A stretch of 64,000 nucleotides of DNA from Nephrocerus scutellatus (Eukaryota; Arthropoda; Insecta; Diptera; Pipunculidae): positions 22,431,462 to 22,495,461 of the forward strand of contig OX352763.1 of assembly GCA_947095585.1 (NCBI GenBank). Direction: 5' to 3'. How positions within the stretch are numbered: position 1 is the first letter of the stretch; each line of letters begins with the position of its first letter. The notes below the pieces were generated by a model. The model was given only the letters and a program-made list of their open reading frames with translations, ran no database searches and was not told the DNA's origin. Made by a program: the position numbers and the translations under genes. This document shows positions 22,475 through 32,410 of this stretch, piece after piece.

Positions 22475-22580
22475 ATAATTTTTCTGATCTGGCAGATCTG
22501 ATCAGAGAAAAAATTACCGGATTTATCAAATATCTCAGAACCCAAATTTCTCTGTTCTCTCCGATTATTCCGATATAAAA
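22475..22580. repeat. Short interspersed repeat rich in GATCTG/CAGATC
   Basis: ATTTTTCTGATCTGGCAGATC is followed by TGATCAGAGAAAAAATTACCG and ends CCGATATAAAA. A matching copy is at 42250-42335. The core is partly self-complementary. Confidence 0.6.
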
Positions 22581-22945
22581 ACGCGTCCATGGTTTTATAG
22601 TAAATAAAATATAAATTAGGAAATTTTCATATTTGTGTCTCGTTGCATTATAGCCACCCTGTTGAGAAAATTCACGGAATATGTGTGTTTAGAAGTATTC
22701 TTGTACATTTTGTTTATCGATGTCAAATTGACAGCTAACAGTAAACAGAAAATTCAAACATTTTGGCATATGATTACCGTTTAAAAGCAGCAGAAGAAAA
22801 AATCGAAAAGAGTGCGTATTTTTAAGAATTATTTCATAAAACATACCTTTTAAGTAATATTGTAAAGACGTATATAAGGGTAAGTTTGAACAAAATTTGT
22901 GCAGTACATTACAAACTCAAAATCTGCATTTCTATAAAACGAAGA

Positions 22946-25846
22946 ATGGCCAAAGTTGAAACATCAAATCTTATCGACTTGAGTATCGAGGAGAGCTCTC
23001 AGAAAACACCTAAACAAACTTTAAAAGAAAATGAAGAATCCACTTTGCTGACTGCAACCCATCCGTCCACACCGATGATCTCAATGTTTCCATCCGTTGT
23101 TCATATGTTCCCAGGTCGCACAAGTCTTGATAATAACCCATTTGATTGCGTTCAAAATTTGGCTGATCGGGCTGATGATCCGTTTGATATTGTCACAGAG
23201 GAAGCATCACATCAACCCAAACCATACTACTCCTCAGAAGACAATGTTTCTAAGGAGGTCAACACTGACATTTTACTTTCTCTAAGCGATGACAACATGC
23301 CCGCTGACACAATTTTTAGTCTTCGAGAACCATTGCTGTCAGAGGAGAGGCTGCATACAGATGATAAGATTACTACAACCGCATCTGCAGATCTTTCGGA
23401 GGTACCTACAAATATTTGGGAATGTCCGAAACTTTCAAACTGTTTATCGAGTTTCGTTTCCTCTTACCAACACACATTGGAGTTAGAAAGTCCACCAGCG
23501 ACCGTTTCAGCCACATCAAGTCAAGACACAATTGAGAGCGGAACATCGGGGGATAGCGCTGGATCTTCAGCAAAATCAGCTGGAAATCGACGAGCTATTG
23601 AGTGGCGAAAACGCTTGCTAAAGCTCAGTCTATCAAATTCTACATTTAATTCGCCAGTGAGCAGACGAACCTCACTTATTGGATGTAACAGCGGCGCAAT
23701 CTGGGATGAGCACTCGAGTCCAATATCTGTATTTTCCGAGGCAGAGAATATTGCCGGTCAGCTGTCGGCAGGGCTTATGTTTCCTGACTCCCCAAAATCC
23801 GTAGAAGACTCTTGTGATGATCTAATGTCCATTAAGCCGAATTGGGTAGACTCAGAGACAGACATAGATACGGACTTGGAGATGATGACAATTCCAATAT
23901 TGCAAAAAATAGGTTCGCCTAAGGAGGAGGAGGAGCCAACGTTACCTGAGATTTGTGATTTTACAACAGACGTACCAATAACTGATACCACCCTTGCAAC
24001 GAGTCCTAAAGTCTCATCGAAGACAGACTTAAAATCACTTCGTGAGAAGGTTAATTTGCATCGCAAAGAGGCAAACAACAATGAGATATCAACGCTAATA
24101 CAAAGCCTTAAATCTGTAATAAGAGAGTGTTCTAATGATCGAAAAAAACAGGAAGCAATCGCGCTTCTTGAGACACTCAGCACAGTCTTAAATGAAACAA
24201 AAGATGAAGATACCACAAAATCACCAAGCGATGACAGCCCAGCTAAAGATGACACAGATAAAACATCAACGCTAACTCCTCCACAGCCGATCGTACGACA
24301 AGGAACGTTTGACATCGACCTTAAAGAAAAAGAAGACCGCAAAGAACTTGAACAAAAGGAGCAGGATAATCCAAAGCAACTAGACCCTGCTGAAGTTTCC
24401 CTTACCCACTCAACACATTCGACGCATTCAGTACAATTCGTACAAGATGAAGGTGAAATCATGTCTGGCATATCGTTGGGCGACGATGAAGACATCCACA
24501 ACAAGCATTGGGAACAGTCTCAGTCGCAGTCGCAACACTCTCAAAATTCCATTCTGCAGACGGACGTATCCGATATTGTCGAGCAAATCGGTAAACTGCT
24601 GGGAAATCAGGTGCAAAATATTAATGTTGTTCAAGCCAACCTAAATGGTACAACAGTGGGCCCCTCCGGCAACCCCACTTATATTGTGGTCATGGGTACC
24701 CCAATGCCAGCGTGCAAACAGCGTAGCGCATTGGTGTCAAATTATATGTTAAACTCTACTGATGATTCGCCTGAGTTTAACGACAGCAGCCAAATGCGCC
24801 GAAGATCACAGTCTTTATCTATTCACGACAAATCAAAAGTGGTGCAATTTGCCACTCCCGAATTGCAAGTTGGACAACTTGTAGTCTCGTCGGCACCAAC
24901 ACCTATAGAATCGGATTTTAAAACTCCGTCACGGTTGATGCGAAGAAATTCATTTTCTAACGCAACTCCTCAAACTATGGGCTATGGCCCATCGGTACGT
25001 CGTTCCGTTTTTTCCAATTCGCAAGTTGACTTTTCTAAGCAGCCAAATCATTCGCGTCGCTCTTCTATTTTAGAAACTCATCATGAGCAGCAACATACCG
25101 CTGCTGCGCCAAGGTCATCACAAGTGAATTTAAATTCCTTCAAACCCGAACTTAATGCAAACAAACTAAAGTTTAAATCATCCACCGATTCAATTATGAA
25201 ATCGTCTGCCCCTTTAAAAGCAACAATACCCATCAAGAAGGTTGCTCCGATGATTATGAAAACAGCCGCATCGCCACCCGCCGAAGAAACACGCAAGCGG
25301 TCAGCCAGTGAGAAGCCTATAACAAGCACACCCATGTGTAAAGGTTACCTTAATGTTAATACGAATACAACTTTGGATTCGTCGCCTGTAAAACGTACAG
25401 GATCGAGTGGCTATCTTTACAAGCCACGATACTCATATGTACCACCAACACCGAACCCGAAAAGCTCTTCAAATTTAGCCGCTTCATCTACAAGTCAAAT
25501 ACGTCGACGAACACTCAGTGATTTGAAAGCCAAGTCACCCAAACTTAAACATGGCAACATTAGTGGTGGACAACAACCGTCGACCGGTGTTGCGTCGTCA
25601 GGAATTTCAAAACAAGTTTCACGTACAATTAAGCTACCACAGAATTTCTCTCGAACTCTGAATAAACTAGCGCCAGTTTCAACAAGTACTGCAAAACCTA
25701 AATCGGTATAAATTCTGTTTACTTAGTTGATCTCTTCTATTCTTAATGTGTATTTTCATCCATTTCAGAATACACGACTTAGCAGTCGAGCTCCTGTGGA
25801 AAAATTGCCAACAATCCAGAAGAACAAAGAGAACAAACGTCCATGA
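22946..25846 (+). CDS. Unrecognised 945-aa disordered, phosphosite-rich protein with KEN box
   Basis: Exon 1 is 22946-25705 and exon 2 is 25769-25846 (donor GTATAA, acceptor TTTCAG, phase 0), giving 945 residues. The open frame extends upstream to 22886, but that would start on TTG; the first ATG, at 22946 in a good context (GAAGAATGG), is preferred. No folded domain is recognised. The composition is Ser/Thr/Pro-rich. Visible short motifs are: NLIDLS at 8-13 (clathrin-box-like), NPF at 64-66, DPF at 78-80, KEN at 27-29 and again at 940-942 in the terminal KNKENKRP, and five basic kinase-type sites (SRRTS, RRRSQS, RRNSF, RRSSI, RRRTLS). A predicted helix lies around EAIALLETLSTVLNET. The KEN box suggests APC/C-controlled turnover; LIDL with NPF/DPF recalls clathrin or adaptor binding, as in vertebrate GTSE1. 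Both are inference. That the gene is real is secure from length, codon bias and splicing. Confidence 0.88.
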
Positions 25847-25989
25847 GTGTATCAAAACCACCAGCAGCGCTAAATTCATTCAATATCACAGTTATCGTAT
25901 TGTATTTAATATATCTCCATTAATTCTATTTATTGCTTATTTTAAACTCCTACATGGTAGAATATTTTTAATTAAATTATAAATCCTCT

Positions 25990-26515
25990 TTGTATGCTTT
26001 TTAAGTTTGTAAGAAAGCCGGACAGATTGTTCGTCCTGACTATACACTCATGTGAACAAATACCAGCGCATTTTTAATTTTGAGTCAATTAATTGTTTCT
26101 GTTGAATTGTTATTATTACATCCGTTTAATTTCATTATAATCATCATATTTGGCTCTAAAATTGCGATCAAGTGCTGATCTGTCCCAATTTCGAGCCGAT
26201 GTCATCCAATTTAATATAATAGTATCATTTCGCTTAACGCTTAATACATTATGTATATCGGTACGCAGGCTTTTACTTTAATTTTTTGCAAGTAAATAAA
26301 ATTTTTTATTTTATTTAGTTTTTATTATTTGTTGCTCATTCTTGTACTCTTTAGTCTTTCAGCAATAAATTTCTAAACCGGATTAGAAATTAATCGTCAC
26401 TTAACTCTGAGTTATTTTATATATTCTATTCTCCTACCGTCTATACCTACAACAGCAGTGTCTAGAGCTAGAATGATATGATAGAAACTATGACAGCTTT
26501 AACCTCCACAAAAAT
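25990..26515. other. 3' flank and repeat debris
   Basis: The 3' flank of the 945-aa gene, AT-rich. At 26146-26212 it holds a reverse-oriented copy of the repeat block seen at 3826-3935 (TCGAGCCGATGTCATCC). Confidence 0.5.
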
Positions 26516-26519
26516 GTAA

Positions 26520-26700
26520 AGGAAATCTCTGGGATTAAACGGATGAAGCAATACGCCACACTAAAAGATAAAACTGGCAAAATCCTCGTGAACACGAACG
26601 AGAAGTTCGAACGATGGAAAGAGTACATTGAAGAGCTTTTCTAGGATGAACGAGACGTACTAAAAACCGTATGGTGGAACTAAAGGAGCGCCTATTTTGA
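26520..26700 (+). mobile_element. RTE-type LINE fragment (endonuclease-RT linker)
   Basis: The plus-strand frame reads KDKTGKILVNTNEKFERWKE, then YIEELF, a stop and DERDVL. This matches the linker before the reverse transcriptase in RTE-like LINEs (typically GxLL...RWxEHFxELF). It is a short dead fragment abutting an oppositely oriented LINE. Confidence 0.65.
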
Positions 26701-26737
26701 AAGAAGTGATCATGTTGTTGTTGTAGCAACTATTAAT

Positions 26738-27760
26738 TCATATAAGTTCAAACGTTGGCTTGTAAATGTTGCTGTCGCAACAGTCCAGGCCCAGAAATGT
26801 GGCTGCTTCGACAGACTGTGTCCATAGGGATAGCGGTGTGAGTAACGTCGGATGGGACGGGCAGCTGAATAGATGAGCGGTGTTATGTGATGACGAACCA
26901 TAGTCCGGGCATTGATCGATGATGCTGTCACTTAAACGGTGTATGTAGCTATTCAGATAAGAGCTCAATCCTGATCTCAGTTTTGGCAATGTTGATCTGG
27001 TTGGTCTGGGGAGGTTTTCCTCGCTTTGATTTATAGGAGGGGGCGACCGCCAAGAACGATGTTTTCTGACTGAAGCTTGATGAATCGCGTTAAGGGCTGC
27101 CTTATAGTTTGCTGGACCTAGGGGTGTATGTCCGATAAATTGGTTTATCTGTTCGCGGAACATACGAATATCAGTTCGGATATGCCTGGGCGGTGTGTTG
27201 AGGGTGAGCAGGTCACGGTTCGGCTAAGGATTTTAAGACTTTATTTCTGGACATAACTCGTTTATGGATTTTTGTTGAGTGAGTCCCATACAAAACTCCG
27301 GGAGGTGGGGCGGAGAGTTTCGCCATGTTGCGGTTGAAGAGGGTCGGTGAGAGGACCCCTCCATGGGGTACACCTTGTTTAACTGTATGGCGATGTGTTG
27401 TTCCGGAATTTGACGTAGGGTTTCCTGCCATTAAGGTAGTTGGCAAGCCATCGTTTCGTGGTGTTGGAGAGCTGTGACTTTAGGATGTCTTATAGTCAAC
27501 AGTTTCGAATGTCTTAGATAGGTCCAGTGCAACAAGGACAGTGCGGTCACAGGGGCGCTGTTGTTTAAGGTCTTGCGAGATGAGTGTTTCTGAAAGTGTT
27601 GTGGTTGTGCTGCGCTGCTTGCGGAAGCGTAGCATGAAAAAAAGAAGGACTGACTGTTGTGCAGAGAAGGTTGTTAAAATGTTCTTTTAGTAGTGGAGCA
27701 TTTAACATGCTACCGATTGTACTTGTATGACCGTTTGTGTACTCACAGCTCTCCAAAACT
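26738..27760 (-). mobile_element. Jockey-type LINE remnant (RT to C-terminus)
   Basis: On the minus strand 27446-27213 contains TVKQGVPHGGVLSPTLFN (RT core block; GVPQGG changed by one residue). Piece 27163-26738 reads RSGLSSYLNSYIHRLSDS, then CPDYGSSSHNTAHLFSCPSH and PLSLWTQSVEAATFLGL, the typical end of such ORF2 proteins. Frames are broken between the pieces. Confidence 0.82.
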
Positions 27761-28275
27761 CTGCAGATGATCTTATTCGTTCACCATAACTGCAGAATTA
27801 CTCGCACCGTTTGAAAATGCTATCCAATTAGATTCATCTCCTCGACATCCTCGCCAACAACAAAGAAGTTGCTTACGAAACGATATTGGTATCGTTCTGC
27901 TACCAATTTCCGCTTGAGAAATAAGTTGGAAGCCCTGAAGCAATTGATATCTTCAATTCCTGTACAGTAAGAACATTACGAGACTTATAAAGTTAATTTA
28001 CTTTTAAGAACATGTTCCTTAAGTCAGACTTTGTTAGCTAAATTGCAAATTGGTTCCTCCTTTCTAGTTTAAAATAACTTAATATGTTGGAACTTGGAAG
28101 TATTTACAATGATGCGCATGTCAACGTAGAGGGTAGCTTAAAGCACAATTTTGACATAACTTGCAACTATCGATTGGCTGTCTTAACTTAACATATTATG
28201 GCTGGAAGCATTGCGATTGCAAATGTGTTTATCCAGTAAGTATACATCCAGTTGTCCTGCTAACTGTCAAAAGTA

Positions 28276-29487
28276 ATGGCTGATTCCGAAATCAAAGAAG
28301 TTAAAAATCTTGTAAGTATAACAAACAAACAAACAAAGAAACAAACAAAGAAACAATGCAAATACATATTTTCACCAATGCTCTGTTCCAAATTTAAGTT
28401 TTAATAAGGAGTTAGAGAAGTTTTAATAGGATTTTCTTCATTAAATTGTCCATTAGTTTCCTTGTATCGATACAGGACTCTGTGCGTTAATAAAAAAATC
28501 AATGTTTTCTTCTCCTTTTGCAGAAAATCGAACTTGAATGGTTTCTGCGCTATGAAGTACACTCGATTCTCAAGGAATTGCGGTCGATTTTAGTTGTGAG
28601 TATTTTTTTGTGTGTGCAAAAAACGGGTTAAATACCTGTGATATTTTGACGCCCTTATATAGGAATGTGCAAATCGGTTTCCTGTGCCTCTGTACGATAA
28701 TGTGGTAAACAAAACTGAGAAATTCATGCTAATTGGAGCGCAGGACCAACTTAAGTGTTCTGTGACTTTAACAGGAGATAGCATAATGCATGCGGTAATT
28801 AATTATTTTACTATAACTACTTAGCTACAAGTTTAGTCAGATTCCCTTTAAATTTCTGCAGGACATCAGTTTTAAAGTGAAAAAATCTCATCAAATGCAG
28901 CGCACATCAATTATGGCTGATTCTCCATGGAAACTGCATCAAATTCAGGAAGCTGCCAATCATTTGCAACATGCAATTAGTTACATTGACAATGTGGGAC
29001 AACCCTATTGTTTCAAGTAAGTCTGCTTATGAGTATACAAATATATGTTATGTACGGTGTATTTACAGAACCTCAGAGGAAGTTTTTATGGTTTCTGGAG
29101 ATCTTCTGAATACACTCCAACGAGGACGCACCACTCTAATTGTTCCTAAAAAGAAACCAATCGATGAGCTTATGAATGGATGCAATATGGTTTGTTGTAA
29201 TAATCAAGATCTTATGCATCAAAATCCTATTTAAAACTTATTCATTGTAGAAATCCTTAAAACCAAACTTACCAAATGATCAAGCAATTAGTTTCTTCTT
29301 GCAAAGTCATAAGCTCATGATTGCCGTCTACCAGCTAACGAAGGGTTCTGTGCAATATGACTGCTGCCAGGCTGAATTCTCGGTGCCTTGGCTAAACGAC
29401 GTTTTGCTTTTGTTTACCGTCGGCTTGCAATTATGCCAACAACTTAAGCACAAAATTAGCCACTTTCGTGCAGACAAGTGTAGGTAA
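28276..29487 (+). CDS. rogdi: Rogdi homologue
   Basis: Six exons: 28276-28311, 28524-28595, 28663-28794, 28862-29016, 29069-29189, 29251-29487. All are in phase and give 250 residues. Matches to ROGDI include ELEWFLRYEVHSILKELRSI, WKLHQIQEAANHLQHAI, then VYQLTKGSV and VPWLNDVLLLFTVGLQLCQQ near the end. Rogdi is the animal counterpart of yeast Rav2, a partner of the DMXL/rabconnectin complex that promotes V-ATPase assembly; the fly gene is named from a memory mutant, and the human gene causes Kohlschutter-Tonz syndrome. The protein forms an alpha/beta two-domain dimer. The C-terminus (ISHFRADKCR) diverges from the vertebrate end. The donor of exon 5 (GTTTGT) is weak. Intron 1 has an ACAA/AGAA repeat. 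Confidence 0.95.
28319..28358. repeat. (CAAA)n-like simple repeat
   Basis: AACAAACAAACAAAGAAACA-type run of about 40 bp in the first rogdi intron. Confidence 0.9.
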
Positions 29488-29489
29488 TA

Positions 29490-30100
29490 AATAGTATTAC
29501 TACCCGATACTGATGATGGAAGTAAAAAATTATTTATACATCGTTGATTCTATTTTAAAAAAAAATCAGACAATAATTATTAAAGGCTTTCCTATCTATT
29601 TACTTATAACTAATAACACTAATAACTCAAGTTGTCAACTTTACAATTATATTAATATTTGAATCTATTTCTGGCAATTTCTAAACACTTTTACTAATGT
29701 GCTCTCTTATTCTAGAATTATTCTAAGCAAGATTTTCCTATTTCGAATTTCTACTAAAATATATTCCAACCTTTTACATAATGCATAATATTTGCCGTTA
29801 CTTATATATGTAACATTTTTATCCAGAGTTTGCTCTGCTGTTAGTTTGTAAGTTTGTTGAAACTGTTTTGTGATTCCATTTTATTGATAAAAACAATGGC
29901 CAAAGAAAACCATTTTATCAAATATAAATTATTATATTCATGAAGTTTTTGATGAAAATTTTGTAGTTTTTTTTATGAATAGAACTTTTTTTTTATTCAG
30001 TTTAAACCTAATTTTAGATTTTGTTTAATAATAACATATTCATATATCTTATCATACTATTACTAAGAATAACTTAATTAGGGTGACCTATGGGCGCAAA
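29490..30100. other. 3' flank of rogdi, no gene recognised
   Basis: AT-rich; no exon or repeat recognised. It probably includes the rogdi 3' UTR. Confidence 0.5.
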
Positions 30101-30257
30101 GGAGACGGCAACGTGGCATGGTTGCCCCTGGGGAGAGAGAAAGAGCGGATGTCGGTACACGCCCCTAGACTCAAGTAGAAGATGGCGGCAAATGGCCAAG
30201 ACTTTTAACTACGTAGATGTAATGAATTTTGGCCGATGGCCACTATGAAGATAACTT

Positions 30258-30410
30258 CTGTCGGCTCCTGGTCAGAACACATCAGATAGTGAGAAAGGGA
30301 CAGTAGGATGCTGTCGGCTCCTGGTTAGAACACGTCAGCGTAGAGGAGGAAAAGAGAATGCTGCAGGCTCCTGATCAGAACACCTCAGCGTTGCGGAGTT
30401 TGTTGGGGGT
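30258..30410. repeat. ~50-bp tandem repeat, three units
   Basis: Units start CTGTCGGCTCCTGGTCAGAA at 30258, CTGTCGGCTCCTGGTTAGAA at 30311 and CTGCAGGCTCCTGATCAGAA at 30361. Each continues with CAC-TCAG and an AG-rich spacer. The GC content is higher than in the surroundings. Confidence 0.8.
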
Positions 30411-30424
30411 TAACGCGATTTATA

Positions 30425-31120
30425 GACGGTTGTCCTGTCTGGCACAGAAGGGATATTAGCGTCCTCGTGGAACACTCTAAAAAACAAGGAGCGCGGTTTC
30501 TAGACGTTTGCCTGGTCTTTTGGCCTGTGAGGTTTCAAGACTGTCGCCTAGGCTTTAAGAATGTATTTGTGCCTGGTGGGGCACACAAAATTTGTTGGTA
30601 TGTTTGCGGAGAATCACACCAACAGCGTTTTATTCACAGGCATTCGACAACTTTGCAAGTGTAAATTGCCGAACCTAAGTTTCGAGGAAAACTTGATGGG
30701 AATTTTATTAACTGGCCGTATACAAATTATTTTATTTCTACTTCGTATGGTCGGCTGTGGTTGCCGGTAGTTATACATGTTCGGTTTTATGTTTGCTGCT
30801 TTGTTGTGACTGCCGGCAATTACACATGGCATCGGAATTGCAGGTTTTTGCCTGCATGTGATATATTAGTCAAATGTGTATACGTTCGGTTGTTTGGTTG
30901 CAGGCAATTGCCTATGATATTGGCATTTCAGGTTTTGCTTAGGTGACGTAATACCTCAATGTGCTGTGCAAAGTGAGAACACAGTCGGACGGACAAGGCC
31001 AGAAAACCTAGCCGTATGGTGTGTAACGAACGGCACTTCGTTACAAGTCTACGCCTGGAATCTCTGGACTTAAGGCTAATCCATAATACACGAAATTCAC
31101 TATGCACTAAACGAAAGTTA
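30425..31120. other. Unassigned block, possibly mobile-element-derived
   Basis: Less AT-rich than its flanks, with repeated GCCGGCAATTACACATGGC / GGTAGTTATACATG type phrases near 30765 and 30820, and a 9-bp-arm hairpin at 31022-31045 (TGTAACGAA ... TTCGTTACA). No coding motif was recognised. It could be part of an LTR or a non-autonomous element; this is not proven. Confidence 0.35.
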
Positions 31121-31129
31121 ATTATGATT

Positions 31130-31530
31130 ACTTGTCATGTTCACAAGTGCAACTCGAACCACAAAGTATGTTAACAACGTTAAATTCTCATCTGGAAAGC
31201 ATATAAAAATGGTTGGAACCGAACCTCAATGCTGTCTCCTGTCGTCTAAGCGAAACATAAACCTGCAGCCATTATCCATGAACTTCACTTGCATCGAGGA
31301 AACTGATGAATTGTTGGTATGTGCGTGAACTACAAACTTTGTTGGGATGAGGATATTTTCGAGGCTGCTAAAAATTCTGCGAAAAGTCTAAGCTTCCTTA
31401 AACGATGCAACTTCTTTGATCAGACTACTATCTATAAGACATTCGTTCGCCCTAAACATGAGTATAGTTGCCATGTCTAGTTAGGGGTGCCCCGAAAACT
31501 AGACATTATCCAAAACCACGAGCTAAAACT
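31130..31530 (+). mobile_element. LINE reverse transcriptase fragment
   Basis: The frame at about 31330-31480 reads YKLCWDEDIFEAAKNSAKSL, then SFLKRCNFF and FVRPKHEYSCHV. This is the C-terminal RT/thumb region of jockey-type LINEs (xxFIRPxxEYxSxVW). It is degraded by frame breaks. Confidence 0.72.
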
Positions 31531-31784
31531 TTTTGGTGATTATTATATATTTTATATATTATTATTCGCTACAACACCACACACATGTGAAGAACAAAAT
31601 TCTTAGGCTAGAGTTTTGCCCACATATAATGAATGGCATGAATTACTCTTTATTTAAACTAACATTTATAATGACATTCCAGTTGACGCTCTGTAGACAA
31701 GGCCAATCTGTTTGCTGCGCATTTTGCAGCTCCACGCTTCCATATTGTGCTTTGCTGCCGCCTGCACCTCAGAGTATTAAATAA

Positions 31785-32026
31785 CACTCTATGGGGCAGA
31801 TTTTCATTCGTACTCGTGCAGTTGCTAGAGTTTTAAACGATCACAACCAACACTCACAAAAATCCGCTACACCAGATGGTATTTCCCCATTACTTCTGAA
31901 GAGGTGTTCTTCGAAGCTGGCATTACCATTTAAGCTCTATCATTATCATGAATGGCACTTGCATCGAGGAAACTTTAATCTCACAATTAACGACAACGAC
32001 AAGCTTCGTTGGAATGACCACATATT
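31785..32026 (+). mobile_element. LINE reverse transcriptase fragment (second piece)
   Basis: The frame reads SATPDGISPLLLKRCSSKLA, which is the ATGPDGIPxxxLK block of LINE RTs, then jumps to GTCIEETLIS / DNDKLRWNDHIFN-like sequence shared with the piece at 31.28-31.35 kb. It is an internally deleted LINE copy, cut by the SINE at 32027. Confidence 0.7.
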
Positions 32027-32175
32027 TAATAATAATATTTGGCGCGACAAACCATTGTGCGGTCCAAGGCCTAACTTCTCGCGACCATTTGTGCTGCACA
32101 TGTTAATTTTTGGACACAAATGGAAGGGACCTACAATTTAAGGCCGGATCCGAACGGCGAATTGAGAAGCTTTCC
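32027..32175 (-). mobile_element. tRNA-derived SINE, 3' half
   Basis: The minus strand carries the 3' half of the common SINE: AAGCTTCTCAATTCGCCGTT, CCGGCCTTAAATTGTAGGTC, CCATTTGTGTCCAAAAATTA, GGTCCGCACAATGGTTTGTC and an (ATT)n end. The tRNA head and proximal body are absent. Confidence 0.82.
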
Positions 32176-32410
32176 TGTGCACGGCGTGAAATCGACTGAT
32201 TCTGCTCATTTCTGCTTTGCAGAAAAAGAAAGACAAAGTTTGTTGTTTAATGATATCAGCTTCGGGTAGGTCAATAAAAACCATTTATAAAAATATAAAT
32301 TTATAAAAATTTTTAAAAAGTATACATTGTCTTTTACAATTTTCTACTTAATTCTAAAATTGTTAGTAGTGTTTTCTTAGAAAACAGTGTATAAGAAAAT
32401 TGTAGTTTCA

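Noticed and set aside
22886..22945. N-terminal extension of the 945-aa protein (starting at 22886)
   Set aside because: The extension begins at a TTG codon, not ATG, and the first ATG at 22946 has a better start context.
23758..24504. 248-codon minus-strand open frame
   Set aside because: It is fully antisense to the long plus-strand coding exon, Ser-rich only because the sense strand is acidic/Ser-rich, and matches no family.
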